From NCBI RefSeq assembly GCF_041224425.1, contig NZ_JBGFGL010000071.1:124001-188000 (forward strand): 64,000 nt of DNA, read 5' to 3'. Source of the stretch: Psychroserpens sp041224425 (lineage in GTDB: Bacteria > Bacteroidota > Bacteroidia > Flavobacteriales > Flavobacteriaceae). The first letter of the stretch is position 1. Each line of letters starts with the position of its first letter. Below the pieces are notes generated by a model, which made no database searches, was not told where the DNA came from, and was given only the letters and a program-made list of their open reading frames with translations. Positions 1-7,968 of the stretch are shown here, in pieces. Made by a program: the position numbers and the translations under genes.

Positions 1-2
1 AT

Positions 3-605
3 GTGGTTGAAAAATTGTCCTTTGTCGATAAGAAAACCAATTCCTATAAAGAAGACCAAATTGTGATTGTTTCAGGATTACCACGTTCGGGAACATCGTT
101 AATGATGCAAATGCTGCATAGCGGAGGTATTGATGCATTGACTGATGAAAAACGTAAAGCAGACAAGTCCAACCCAAAAGGATATTTCGAATTTGAACCA
201 GTCATGGCAATAAAACGGGATAACTCCTGGTTAAGCCAAGCCAAAAATAAATCCTTGAAAGTTGTTGCACCTTTATTGAAACATCTTGACCACAAGTATC
301 GCTATAAAGTGATTTTCATGAATCGGGATTTAAATGAAGTAGTAAAATCACAACAAGTAATGATTGGTAGAAATCAAGACGTATTACCTGTGGAGTTATT
401 TGAAGCCTTTAATAAGCAACTTAAATTCGTTGAAACCTGGAAAAATAAAGAACCAGGTGTTGAATTGATGTATCTCAATTATAAAGATGTACTTAATAAT
501 ACAAATGAAGCCTTAGAAAAAATCGAGTCTTTTATAGGAAAACCATTACAGAAATCTGAAATGGCTAAGTGCGTTGATAAATCACTTTATCGTAATAAAT
601 CATAG
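3..605 (+). CDS. Sulfotransferase-domain protein, C-terminal part (5' truncated by window)
   Basis: The reading frame is open to the left edge, so the true start probably lies outside the window. The GTG at position 3 is only the first possible start codon. Near the N-terminus of the visible part is the loop GLPRSGTS (about residues 25-32), the 5'-phosphosulfate-binding loop of PAPS-dependent sulfotransferases and related P-loop proteins. A second family feature, VIFMNRDLNEVVKSQ (about 104-118), resembles the 3'-phosphate-binding segment. The fold suggests transfer of sulfate from PAPS, but the acceptor cannot be told. In some Bacteroidota such domains are fused behind other enzyme domains, and the missing N-terminus could hold one. 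The domain call is fairly firm; the activity is inferred. Confidence 0.75.
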   Translation: MVEKLSFVDKKTNSYKEDQIVIVSGLPRSGTSLMMQMLHSGGIDALTDEKRKADKSNPKGYFEFEPVMAIKRDNSWLSQAKNKSLKVVAPLLKHLDHKYRYKVIFMNRDLNEVVKSQQVMIGRNQDVLPVELFEAFNKQLKFVETWKNKEPGVELMYLNYKDVLNNTNEALEKIESFIGKPLQKSEMAKCVDKSLYRNKS

Positions 606-627
606 CTCTATAAAAGATTTTATACTG

Positions 628-635
628 TATTTTTG
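628..635 (+). promoter_or_regulatory. Candidate -7 box (TATTTTTG) for the polyprenyl synthase gene
   Basis: TATTTTTG matches the Bacteroidota -7 consensus TAnnTTTG and lies 19 bases before the TTG start at 655. I see no clear TTG about 20 bases upstream, so the call is weak. Confidence 0.3.
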
Positions 636-654
636 TGAGGTATAGTAAATTAGT

Positions 655-1632
655 TTGAAAATCACCGAACAAATAAAGCAACCCATAGCCTTCGAAATGG
701 AACTCTTCGAGCAAAAGTTCTTGCTCTCCATGTCAAGTAAGGTCGCGCTGCTTAACAGGATTACGCATTACATTGTTAATCGCAAAGGAAAACAAATGCG
801 ACCAATGTTTGTGTTTCTTGTGGCTAAAATGATAAATAACGGACAAGTTAGTGAACGAACTTATAGAGGTGCTTCCGTTATTGAGTTGATTCATACAGCT
901 ACTTTGGTTCATGATGATGTCGTTGATGATAGTAACAGACGTCGTGGTTTTTTTTCCATCAATGCACTATGGAAAAATAAAATTGCGGTTCTTATTGGCG
1001 ATTACCTTTTGTCTAAAGGATTGTTACTTTCCATAGATAACAATGACTTCGATTTACTGAAAATCATTTCCGTAGCCGTTAGGGAAATGAGTGAGGGCGA
1101 ACTCTTGCAAATTGAAAAAGCACGTGAACTGGATATTACAGAAGCGGTTTACTATGACATCATTCGTCAAAAAACGGCAACTTTGATTGCAGCTTGTTGT
1201 AGCCTTGGTGCTGCTTCGGTGAAACCAAATTCAGAAGATGTTGAGACCATGAGGAAATTTGGTGAACTCATAGGCATGGCATTTCAAATCAAAGATGATT
1301 TGTTCGATTATGGAGAGGAATCCATTGGGAAACCAACTGGCATCGATATCAAGGAGCGAAAAATGACGCTTCCTTTAATTTATGCCCTTAATAATTGCTC
1401 CAAAAAAGAAAAAGCTTGGTTGATCAATTCCATTAAAAACCATAATAAGGATAAGAAACGCGTTAAGGAAGTTATCAAGTTTGTAAAAGAAAACAACGGA
1501 CTTGATTACGCCGTTAAAAAAATGAAAGCGTTTCAAAATGAAGCATTGGAAATCCTTCAACGCTACCCAGAATCTGAGTTTAAATCGGCTCTACAGCTCA
1601 TGGTAAACTATGTGATTGATAGAAAAAAATAA
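655..1632 (+). CDS. Polyprenyl diphosphate synthase (all-trans, IspA/IspB family)
   Basis: Condenses isopentenyl diphosphate units onto an allylic diphosphate to make the side chain of menaquinone or a related lipid. Both aspartate-rich motifs are present: DDVVDD (87-92) with the following RRRG, and DDLFD (214-218) followed by GKPTG. These bind the Mg-diphosphate substrates. KGKQMRP (44-50) matches the conserved GGKRxRP substrate loop. At 325 residues it has the usual length of medium- and long-chain enzymes. The start is TTG at 655, chosen because the next Met would remove part of the first helix. It stands alone between the sulfotransferase and the sigma factor. Chain length cannot be read with certainty; flavobacteria usually make menaquinone-6. 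Confidence 0.9.
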   Translation: MKITEQIKQPIAFEMELFEQKFLLSMSSKVALLNRITHYIVNRKGKQMRPMFVFLVAKMINNGQVSERTYRGASVIELIHTATLVHDDVVDDSNRRRGFFSINALWKNKIAVLIGDYLLSKGLLLSIDNNDFDLLKIISVAVREMSEGELLQIEKARELDITEAVYYDIIRQKTATLIAACCSLGAASVKPNSEDVETMRKFGELIGMAFQIKDDLFDYGEESIGKPTGIDIKERKMTLPLIYALNNCSKKEKAWLINSIKNHNKDKKRVKEVIKFVKENNGLDYAVKKMKAFQNEALEILQRYPESEFKSALQLMVNYVIDRKK

Positions 1633-1704
1633 TTTTTTTTAGGCTTAGGCAACCTTTTGTAATCTATTTACGTCTATACCAATAGAAGACTCTAAATAAA
1701 ACAG

Positions 1705-2268
1705 TTGAAAGTTATTCAGTTACATAATAACAATGTGTCGCTTTTAAAGAAGGCAGCAAAAAATGATAGAGAGGCCCAACACGAGCTTTACAAGTCTTTT
1801 GCTCCTAAAATGTTGAGTGTTTGCAGGTATTATATTAAAGATATCCAACACGCAGAGTCGGTTATGCTTAATGGTTTTTTTAAGGCGTTTACAAGCTTAA
1901 GTTCCTTTAAGCATAAAGGAAGTTTTGAAGGATGGCTCAGGAGAATTATGGTGAGGGAATCCATTTCATTTTTAAGACAGCAAAAAAAGATAGAGTTCCC
2001 TGTTGAGGATGTCTACACCGTTCATGAACAAACCAACAACATCAATTCTGAGATTGAGGTAGCGCAAATACAGCAACTCATTGATGAGCTTCCGGAAGGT
2101 TACAAAATGGTATTTGTCATGTATGCTGTTGAGGGTTATAAACATTATGAAATTGCTGAGATGCTTAGCATTTCAGAAGGGACTTCAAAATCGCAATTGT
2201 TTAAGGCGCGACAAATACTTCAGAAAAAAATTAAAGAAATAAACAAATCAAGTTATGGCACCAATTAA
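1705..2268 (+). CDS. RNA polymerase sigma factor, ECF type (sigma-70 family)
   Basis: A 187-residue protein with sigma region 2 (about 20-95, including the segment FEGWLRRIMVRESISFLRQ) and region 4 (about 125-180, with the helix-turn-helix HYEIAEMLSISEGTSKSQLF). Region 3 is absent, as in extracytoplasmic-function sigma factors. The start is TTG at 1705. Its end overlaps the next gene by 14 bases, so the two are probably translated together. The following gene has a single membrane segment and is a likely regulator of this sigma factor. A downstream barrel protein may be a target or part of the same envelope-stress unit. That role is inference from position. Confidence 0.9.
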   Translation: MKVIQLHNNNVSLLKKAAKNDREAQHELYKSFAPKMLSVCRYYIKDIQHAESVMLNGFFKAFTSLSSFKHKGSFEGWLRRIMVRESISFLRQQKKIEFPVEDVYTVHEQTNNINSEIEVAQIQQLIDELPEGYKMVFVMYAVEGYKHYEIAEMLSISEGTSKSQLFKARQILQKKIKEINKSSYGTN

Positions 2269-3037
2269 GTTTGAAGAACAACTAAAAGAGAAGCTCGAGA
2301 ATCGAAGCTTGCAGCCTTCAGATGGCGCTTGGGACACATTGCATAAGCGATTGGACGAACACGATGGTAAAAACAAATCGGTTCGGTTTTGGTGGCTTGG
2401 TATTGCTGCAAGCATCATAGGTGTTATTATAGTGGCAACGCAGTTTTTTAAATCTCCCGAATCAAAAAGTAATATGCCAATTATTGTCAATTCGGAAGAA
2501 TCTATCGAGGCAACTAATGAAAAGTTTGTCGAAGAGTCCATTCCAAAGGAGATAATAGAAGATGATAACAACAATGTAGTGGTTTCAACACCTATTGAGG
2601 AAAAGAAAAAAGAAGAACTAATAAAAACCAGTAACAATAGTTCGGTTGTAAAACAACAAACTCCAATAAAGATAATCGATTCGGAACCTGCTGTTGCCTC
2701 AATAAATGAAAAAGCAGATGTTGAGATGCCAACCGTTCCTGTCAAAGAATTAGGTTTTGAAGAATTGAAAGTCAAAGAGGTCGTTGCAGAAATCATTGAG
2801 CAGCAAAAAGCCAAAGGTAATGTTACCGAGCAGGAAATTGATTCTCTTTTAAAACACGCACAACGCGATATTTTAAAACAGCGAATTTATGACGAAACTA
2901 CAAAAACGGTCAATGCCAATTCACTGTTACAAGACGTAGAATCAGAACTGGAGGAATCCTTTAGGTCAAAGGTTTTTGAGAAGCTTCAGTTGAGTTTTAA
3001 AACCGTTAAAACCGCAGTGGCAGAACGCAATAATTAA
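2255..3037 (+). CDS. Single-pass membrane protein, putative anti-sigma factor
   Basis: A 260-residue protein whose start lies inside the end of the sigma-factor gene (14-base overlap). It has a short cytoplasmic N-terminus (about 45 residues, with DGAWDTLHKRLDE), one transmembrane helix at about 46-66 (WWLGIAASIIGVIIVATQFF), and a long charged, Glu/Lys/Val-rich periplasmic part. I do not recognise a named domain. The topology and translational coupling to an ECF sigma factor fit an anti-sigma factor, but the N-terminus shows no clear zinc-type anti-sigma motif. The function is inferred from context only. Confidence 0.7.
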   Translation: MAPIKFEEQLKEKLENRSLQPSDGAWDTLHKRLDEHDGKNKSVRFWWLGIAASIIGVIIVATQFFKSPESKSNMPIIVNSEESIEATNEKFVEESIPKEIIEDDNNNVVVSTPIEEKKKEELIKTSNNSSVVKQQTPIKIIDSEPAVASINEKADVEMPTVPVKELGFEELKVKEVVAEIIEQQKAKGNVTEQEIDSLLKHAQRDILKQRIYDETTKTVNANSLLQDVESELEESFRSKVFEKLQLSFKTVKTAVAERNN

Positions 3038-3087
3038 AAACGTTTAAAACAATTATTTAACCCATTCATCAATTAAAATCAAACATT

Positions 3088-4197
3088 ATGAACACTATTA
3101 CTAAAACAGTAGTGCTGATTGGCTTATGTCTTTTCGTAAGTATGGTCAGTGCTCAAGAGGAACAACAAACGGATTCAATTCCTGCCAATAAGACCATAGA
3201 TTTTACGGTAAAGGCTAAGATTGAACAATTGAAAAAATTAAAGGAAACCATTGCTGAAGAAGAGCGTGAGTTTCTGAAATTGGAAGTAGAATCAATTAAT
3301 CAACGTTTAGACGAAGGCATCTTAACCATAGAAGAAGCCAATACTTTAAAGAGGGAAGCGGCAGAAAAACGAGCTTTAAATATTGAAAACCGTATTGCTA
3401 TTGTCGATAATCGAATTGCTCTATTGGAGCGAAATCAAGATGATGGCTTAAATTATAATAGAGAAAATGGTGAAGGGTTTGTCATAAGCATAGGAGATGA
3501 TGACGACGAAGATTTTACAATCATCAATTTCAAGAAAAAACGGAAACCAAAAAAATATGACAAGCGTACGCAAACCGATTTGGTCTTTGCTTTGGGTGTG
3601 AACAATGCCTTAATCGATGGAGAAAAACTTGGCGATACCTATAGCGTTATGGGTTCTGGTTATGTTGAGCTTGGCTTGGCATGGAAAACAAGATTGTTTA
3701 AGGAATCTAATGCCGTACGTTTAAAATATGGATTCTCATTTCAATGGAATAAATTCACACCGAAAAATGATCGTTATTTTGTTCAGGATGGAAATACCAC
3801 AACTTTGGAAGCATTTCCTGGTGAGCTCAAGGAATCTGAGTTTAGGGTAACCAATTTAGTGTTCCCAATTCACTTTGAATTTGGTCCTTCCAAAAAAATC
3901 GAACGTAAAAACTATTTTAGGTACACTACAAACAAACAATTCAAATTTGGAGTTGGAGGTTATGCAGGATTCAATATTGGGACACAACAAAAGCTACGAT
4001 TTAAGGAAGATGGTGATCGTGTCAAACAAAAAATCAAGCGAAACTATAATACTTCAGACTTTATCTATGGACTTAGTGCTTATGTTGGTATTGATGAAAT
4101 CAGTTTGTATATGAAATACGATTTGAATACGGTGTTTAAAAACCAAGCCGTAGACCAAAATAATATCTCACTTGGATTGCGATTTGATTTCGATTAA
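3088..4197 (+). CDS. Secreted coiled-coil plus outer-membrane beta-barrel protein
   Basis: A signal peptide (MNTITKTVVLIGLCLFVSMV, cleavage after SAQ near residue 23) is followed by a strongly charged coiled-coil region (about 40-115, rich in Glu, Lys and Leu) and a short acidic stretch, GDDDDEDF. The C-terminal 220 residues alternate aromatic and polar residues in the manner of an outer-membrane barrel and end in an aromatic-containing strand (GLRFDFD). It follows the sigma/anti-sigma pair by 50 bases, so the three may form one operon. I cannot name a function. It may join the periplasm to the outer membrane. Confidence 0.7.
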   Translation: MNTITKTVVLIGLCLFVSMVSAQEEQQTDSIPANKTIDFTVKAKIEQLKKLKETIAEEEREFLKLEVESINQRLDEGILTIEEANTLKREAAEKRALNIENRIAIVDNRIALLERNQDDGLNYNRENGEGFVISIGDDDDEDFTIINFKKKRKPKKYDKRTQTDLVFALGVNNALIDGEKLGDTYSVMGSGYVELGLAWKTRLFKESNAVRLKYGFSFQWNKFTPKNDRYFVQDGNTTTLEAFPGELKESEFRVTNLVFPIHFEFGPSKKIERKNYFRYTTNKQFKFGVGGYAGFNIGTQQKLRFKEDGDRVKQKIKRNYNTSDFIYGLSAYVGIDEISLYMKYDLNTVFKNQAVDQNNISLGLRFDFD

Positions 4198-4216
4198 GTG
4201 TTTAATTCTAAGAAGT

Positions 4217-4256
4217 CAAAAAAGGTCTTGGTCATTTATGGTCAAGACTTTTTTAT
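4217..4256 (+). terminator. Rho-independent terminator after the barrel-protein gene
   Basis: Inverted repeat GTCTTG (4225-4230) and CAAGAC (4243-4248), preceded by an A run and followed by TTTTTTATT. It closes the sigma-factor unit before dnaG. Confidence 0.75.
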
Positions 4257-4355
4257 TAAAGTATTTTTGTGTCCTAAGTTTTTAAAACAAATACTTTATC
4301 TTAAATTTACCAATGCTTTATTTTAAAGCAAAAATGCCTTTTTTGATTGTTCTAA

Positions 4356-6326
4356 ATGATTTCACAAAGTACCATAGATCAAGTTTTTGAAACCTCTCGA
4401 GTAGAAGAGGTTATTGGTGATTTTGTACAGCTGAAGAAATCGGGAAGTAACTTTAAAGGCTTGAGTCCGTTTAGTGATGAGCGCACACCAAGTTTTATGG
4501 TTTCGCCAGTGAAACAAATATGGAAGGATTTTTCCAGCGGAAAAGGTGGAAATGTAGTGTCGTTCCTGATGGAGCATGAGCATTTCACTTATCCTGAAGC
4601 CATTAAATACTTGGCTAAGAAATACAACATTGAGATTGATGAAACCGAACAGACAGATGAACAAAAGGAAGCAGCCAATGCTCGTGAAAGTCTGTATTTG
4701 GTCAATGAATTTGCTAATGAGTATTTTCAAAAGATTTTATTCAAAACCGATCAAGGTCAAGCCATCGGATTGAGTTATTTCAAGGAACGAGGCTTTAAGA
4801 ACGAAACCATTAAGGCGTTTAATTTAGGCTATTCACTTGATGATTGGCAGGCGTTTACTGATGAAGCCTTAGACAAAGGTTACCAATTGGAATTTCTTGA
4901 AAAAACGGGATTGACCATTGTTAAGGAAGAAAAAAAATTCGATCGTTTCAAAGGTCGTGTCATGTTTCCTATCTTGAGTATGAGTGGTCGCGTTTTGGGA
5001 TTTGGAGGCCGTATTCTGAAAACCGATAAAAAAGCTGCCAAATACCTAAACTCTCCTGAAAGTGAGGTGTATCAAAAGAGTAAAATACTCTATGGTCTTT
5101 ACCATGCCAAAAAAACAATTGCTAAAGAGGATAATTGTTATTTGGTCGAAGGCTACACAGATGTTATTCAGTTTTATCAAACTGGAATTAAAAATGTTGT
5201 CGCCTCTTCAGGAACTGCATTAACTCCTGAACAAATCAGATTGATCAACAGATTGACCAAGAACATTACAGTGCTTTTTGATGGTGATGCTGCTGGAATT
5301 CGAGCTTCACTAAGAGGAATCGATTTGATTTTGGAACAAGGAATGAATGTTAAGGTATGCACCTTTCCAGAAGGTGAAGATCCTGATAGCTTTGCAAAGC
5401 AAAATACCTTGAATGAGTTGACTGCTTATTTGGAATCTAATGCGAAGGATTTCATTCAGTTTAAAGCTTCACTTCTTATCAAGGAATCAAAAAATGATCC
5501 GATAAAGAAGGCAGAAACCATTCGAGATATTGTCAATAGCATTTCAAAAATACCTGATCAAATCAAAAAAGAGATTTATATCCAGGAATGTTCCCGAATC
5601 ATGGATATTAGTGAAGAGGTGCTGTTCAGTACCTTGGCACAAATCAATAAAAAAGAGCGACAAGATCTCAATAAGGCTTATCAAGCACAGCAACAAAAAG
5701 CCTTTGATGTTGTGAAGCCTAAAACACAGTCGCGGAAGATTGATCTACAGTATGAATTGGAAAGAAAAATTATTGAAATTCTGCTGTTGTATGGAAACAA
5801 AACAGAAGATTTTGAAGATTTGGTTTTAAAAGAGGATGAGGAAGGGTCGCTTCAGTTAGAACCTGTGGTTCATAATGCTAAGGTGTTTGAAAAAGTGTAT
5901 TTGGATTTACAAGAAGATGAAATGCAGTTTTCAAATCCGAAATTCAAGAGCTTGTATTATTCAATTATTGATACCTTGCATCAAGAGCCTGACTTTTCAA
6001 CTCGTAATTTTGTAAGTAAGTTAAATCAAGATCTAGCTGAAGAAGTTACGACCATTTTAATGGAAGACGAACGTTACGACCTTCACGATTGGGAACGAAA
6101 TAACATCATTCCTAAAGAAAAAAATCATGGGATTGCACAATTGGTTAACCAAACCATTTTGACTTTACGTTGTTATTTAATCGATAAGAAAGTGGCAGAA
6201 TATCAGAATGAGACACTTCGGGAAAACACCAATTCTAAAGCAATCCTCGAAGATGTAAAAGACTATTTGAGTTTAAAAATGTTGCTGTCTAGAAAACTTG
6301 GAAAAGTTGTAGGCGCTAAAGCTTAA
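4356..6326 (+). CDS. dnaG: DNA primase DnaG (zinc ligands missing)
   Basis: Makes RNA primers at the replication fork together with the DnaB helicase. The order is an N-terminal CHC2-like domain (1-95), the primase core with Toprim (about 170-370, including LVEGYTDV and VLFDGDAAG with the catalytic Glu and Asp residues), and a long C-terminal helicase-binding part. The length of 656 is normal. The N-terminal zinc-ribbon framework is recognisable, but every metal ligand is changed: LSPFSDERTPSF has Ser37 and Ser40 where Cys and His are expected, and WKDFSSGKGG has Asp58 and Ser61 for the two later Cys. From memory, other Flavobacteriaceae DnaG proteins share this. It converges on the regulator gene with a 4-base overlap. 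Confidence 0.95.
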   Translation: MISQSTIDQVFETSRVEEVIGDFVQLKKSGSNFKGLSPFSDERTPSFMVSPVKQIWKDFSSGKGGNVVSFLMEHEHFTYPEAIKYLAKKYNIEIDETEQTDEQKEAANARESLYLVNEFANEYFQKILFKTDQGQAIGLSYFKERGFKNETIKAFNLGYSLDDWQAFTDEALDKGYQLEFLEKTGLTIVKEEKKFDRFKGRVMFPILSMSGRVLGFGGRILKTDKKAAKYLNSPESEVYQKSKILYGLYHAKKTIAKEDNCYLVEGYTDVIQFYQTGIKNVVASSGTALTPEQIRLINRLTKNITVLFDGDAAGIRASLRGIDLILEQGMNVKVCTFPEGEDPDSFAKQNTLNELTAYLESNAKDFIQFKASLLIKESKNDPIKKAETIRDIVNSISKIPDQIKKEIYIQECSRIMDISEEVLFSTLAQINKKERQDLNKAYQAQQQKAFDVVKPKTQSRKIDLQYELERKIIEILLLYGNKTEDFEDLVLKEDEEGSLQLEPVVHNAKVFEKVYLDLQEDEMQFSNPKFKSLYYSIIDTLHQEPDFSTRNFVSKLNQDLAEEVTTILMEDERYDLHDWERNNIIPKEKNHGIAQLVNQTILTLRCYLIDKKVAEYQNETLRENTNSKAILEDVKDYLSLKMLLSRKLGKVVGAKA

Positions 6327-6952
6327 ACCAAATCCATGTGCTTCCCTTGGTTTACTAAATCAATTAAATTAGTGACATTCAATTTTTTGAATAATCGGGC
6401 TTTATAGGTACTTACTGTTTTTTCGTTGATTTCAAGTTCTTCTGCTATTTCCTTGTTCTTTTTTCCTGATGATAGGAGTTTTAAGACTTCAACTTCACGT
6501 GTCGATAAGCGTTTGTAGATTCTGCTTCGTGTTTTTTTAGTTTCGTCATATTTGAGATGTTTAGCCATTTTTTCGCTGAGATACATTTCACCTTTATGGG
6601 CTAAGCGAATGGCTTTTTCAATAACATCTATAGAAGCAGATTTAGAAACATAACCCGAAGCACCTGCCTTTATGGTACTAATGGCATATATCTCTTCAGG
6701 ATGATAGCTAAACATAATGATGTTAATGCTTTGATGTTCTTTTTTAATGGCTCGTAAGGCAGTAATTCCATTAAGTTCAGGTAATTCAATTTCTGATATG
6801 ATGACATCAACATCATGCCGTCTCACAAACTCAAAAATCTCAACACCACTTCCAACACTTCCAATAACTTGAATGTCATCGTGGTCCTTGAATAAGAGTT
6901 CGAAGCCTTTCCGAACAATAGGATGGCTGTCTACTACTAATACCTTAATCAT
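6323..6952 (-). CDS. NarL/FixJ-type response regulator with an atypical receiver
   Basis: A 209-residue protein with an N-terminal receiver (1-120) and a C-terminal LuxR-type helix-turn-helix (about 145-205, RLSTREVEVLKLLSSG and KEIAEELEINEKTVSTYKAR). The receiver departs from the norm. The phospho-acceptor position has Glu54 (IISEIELPELNG), and the acidic pair near residue 8 is reduced to one Asp (VVDSHP). The conserved Lys (GYVSKSAS) remains. Glu at this site often mimics the phosphorylated state, so the protein may act without a kinase; no histidine kinase gene is nearby. It lies between dnaG and nadE, and its spacer holds two palindromes that could be its own operator. Confidence 0.9.
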   Translation of the reverse strand: MIKVLVVDSHPIVRKGFELLFKDHDDIQVIGSVGSGVEIFEFVRRHDVDVIISEIELPELNGITALRAIKKEHQSINIIMFSYHPEEIYAISTIKAGASGYVSKSASIDVIEKAIRLAHKGEMYLSEKMAKHLKYDETKKTRSRIYKRLSTREVEVLKLLSSGKKNKEIAEELEINEKTVSTYKARLFKKLNVTNLIDLVNQGKHMDLV

Positions 6953-6982
6953 GATTTAGTTTTTAGTTGGTTTATAAGGCTT

Positions 6983-7027
6983 GAACTTAGTAAAATTAAG
7001 TTCGTAATTGTGGAGACTACTAGTAGT
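6983..7027. promoter_or_regulatory. Two palindromes upstream of the response-regulator gene
   Basis: GAACTTA (6983-6989), a 7-base gap and TAAGTTC (6997-7003) form a perfect inverted repeat 30 bases before the regulator start. Thirteen bases further out is the 12-base palindrome ACTACTAGTAGT (7016-7027). They lie in the spacer between the regulator and the end of nadE and could bind the dimeric regulator. There is no direct proof. Confidence 0.45.
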
Positions 7028-7033
7028 AAAATT

Positions 7034-7063
7034 AATAAAAAAATCAACAAGTTTTGATTTTTG
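7034..7063 (-). terminator. Probable terminator after nadE
   Basis: On the minus strand, AAATCAA and TTGATTT form a hairpin with a short loop, followed by a T run. It lies about 20 bases after the nadE stop codon. Confidence 0.55.
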
Positions 7064-7081
7064 CACCTATTTATTCAGCAT

Positions 7082-7870
7082 TTACTTTAATTCCTTAGGA
7101 ATAATGCAAATAGGAATCGGCAGCATCTTGTGTTGATTATTTGTATTGTATCTGGTGAAAATTTCAAATACTTCACGTTGTCTTCCTTCAAAATCCTGAG
7201 CAGTTTTTCCTAAATCTTTTTGAGCCATTGCCCATTCCAATTCAGGATAGGAAGCGCCTATTTGATCCTCATCACTTCTTGCATCACCAAACAGTCCATC
7301 ACTTGGTGCAGCTTTCATAATCGACTCGGGAACCTTTACAAATTCTCCAATGGCATAAACTTCAGATTTCAATAAATCTGCTATCGGACTTAAATCAACA
7401 CCACCATCACCATACTTAGTGTAAAAACCAACTCCAAAATCTTCTACCTTGTTACCCGTTCCAGCCACTAACATCCCGAGTAAACCTGCATGGTAATACA
7501 AGGTTGTCATTCGAAGCCTAGCTCTTGTATTCGCTAAAGCCATATCAACTGTCGTTTGCTTGCCTTCCAAAGAAACTTCGGTTTTGAATTCTTCAAAAAC
7601 AGGCGTAAGGTCAACTCTTGTATCTTTCACATTCGGGAATCTTGCCTTTAATTGAGCAATATGTTCCTGTGCACGACTTACGTGGCTTTTTGCTTGGTGG
7701 ATTGGCATTTCAATGCACAAAACTTCCAATCCGGTTTTAGCGCATAAAGTTGAGGTGACAGCAGAATCAATTCCACCAGAAATCCCAACAACAAATCCTT
7801 TAACCTTAGCATTGGTTGCATAATCCTTTAACCAATTTACAATGTGTTGAACTACTTTTTCTGTTTGCAT
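7082..7870 (-). CDS. nadE: NAD+ synthase (ammonia-dependent, NadE)
   Basis: Makes NAD from deamido-NAD, ATP and ammonia. The ATP-pyrophosphatase P-loop GISGGIDSAV is near the N-terminus, and the binding segment AGTGNKVEDFGVGFYTKYGDGGVD is in the middle (here given only as the family landmark GTGNKVED). There is no glutaminase domain, so the ammonia-dependent form is meant. The frame extends seven codons further to 7891, but the ATG at 7870 (MQTEKVVQHIV) matches the usual N-terminus of family members and is chosen here. It is divergent from gldB; the nadE-gldB-gldC neighbourhood is common in flavobacteria. Confidence 0.95.
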   Translation of the reverse strand: MQTEKVVQHIVNWLKDYATNAKVKGFVVGISGGIDSAVTSTLCAKTGLEVLCIEMPIHQAKSHVSRAQEHIAQLKARFPNVKDTRVDLTPVFEEFKTEVSLEGKQTTVDMALANTRARLRMTTLYYHAGLLGMLVAGTGNKVEDFGVGFYTKYGDGGVDLSPIADLLKSEVYAIGEFVKVPESIMKAAPSDGLFGDARSDEDQIGASYPELEWAMAQKDLGKTAQDFEGRQREVFEIFTRYNTNNQHKMLPIPICIIPKELK

Positions 7871-7898
7871 TTTTAATGTGTTTTTACACAAAGAACAC

Positions 7899-7906
7899 TA
7901 CCTTTG
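7899..7906 (+). promoter_or_regulatory. Candidate -7 box (TACCTTTG) of the gldBC promoter
   Basis: TACCTTTG is a full match to TAnnTTTG and is followed by CA. It lies about 60 bases before gldB, in the spacer between the divergent nadE and gldB genes. The -33 TTG is not clear (TGTG at 7877-7880 is the nearest candidate). Confidence 0.45.
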
Positions 7907-7968
7907 CAAAACAAAAATAAAGCAATAGCGTTAGTAATAAAAATTAATATCGCTTAAGTTTTTTGAAG

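Noticed and set aside
2248..2814. Long minus-strand open frame (188 codons) opposite the anti-sigma gene
   Set aside because: It mirrors a Glu/Lys-rich plus-strand gene, giving a Ser/Phe-rich antisense product without a recognisable domain; it overlaps a better-supported gene coupled to the sigma factor.
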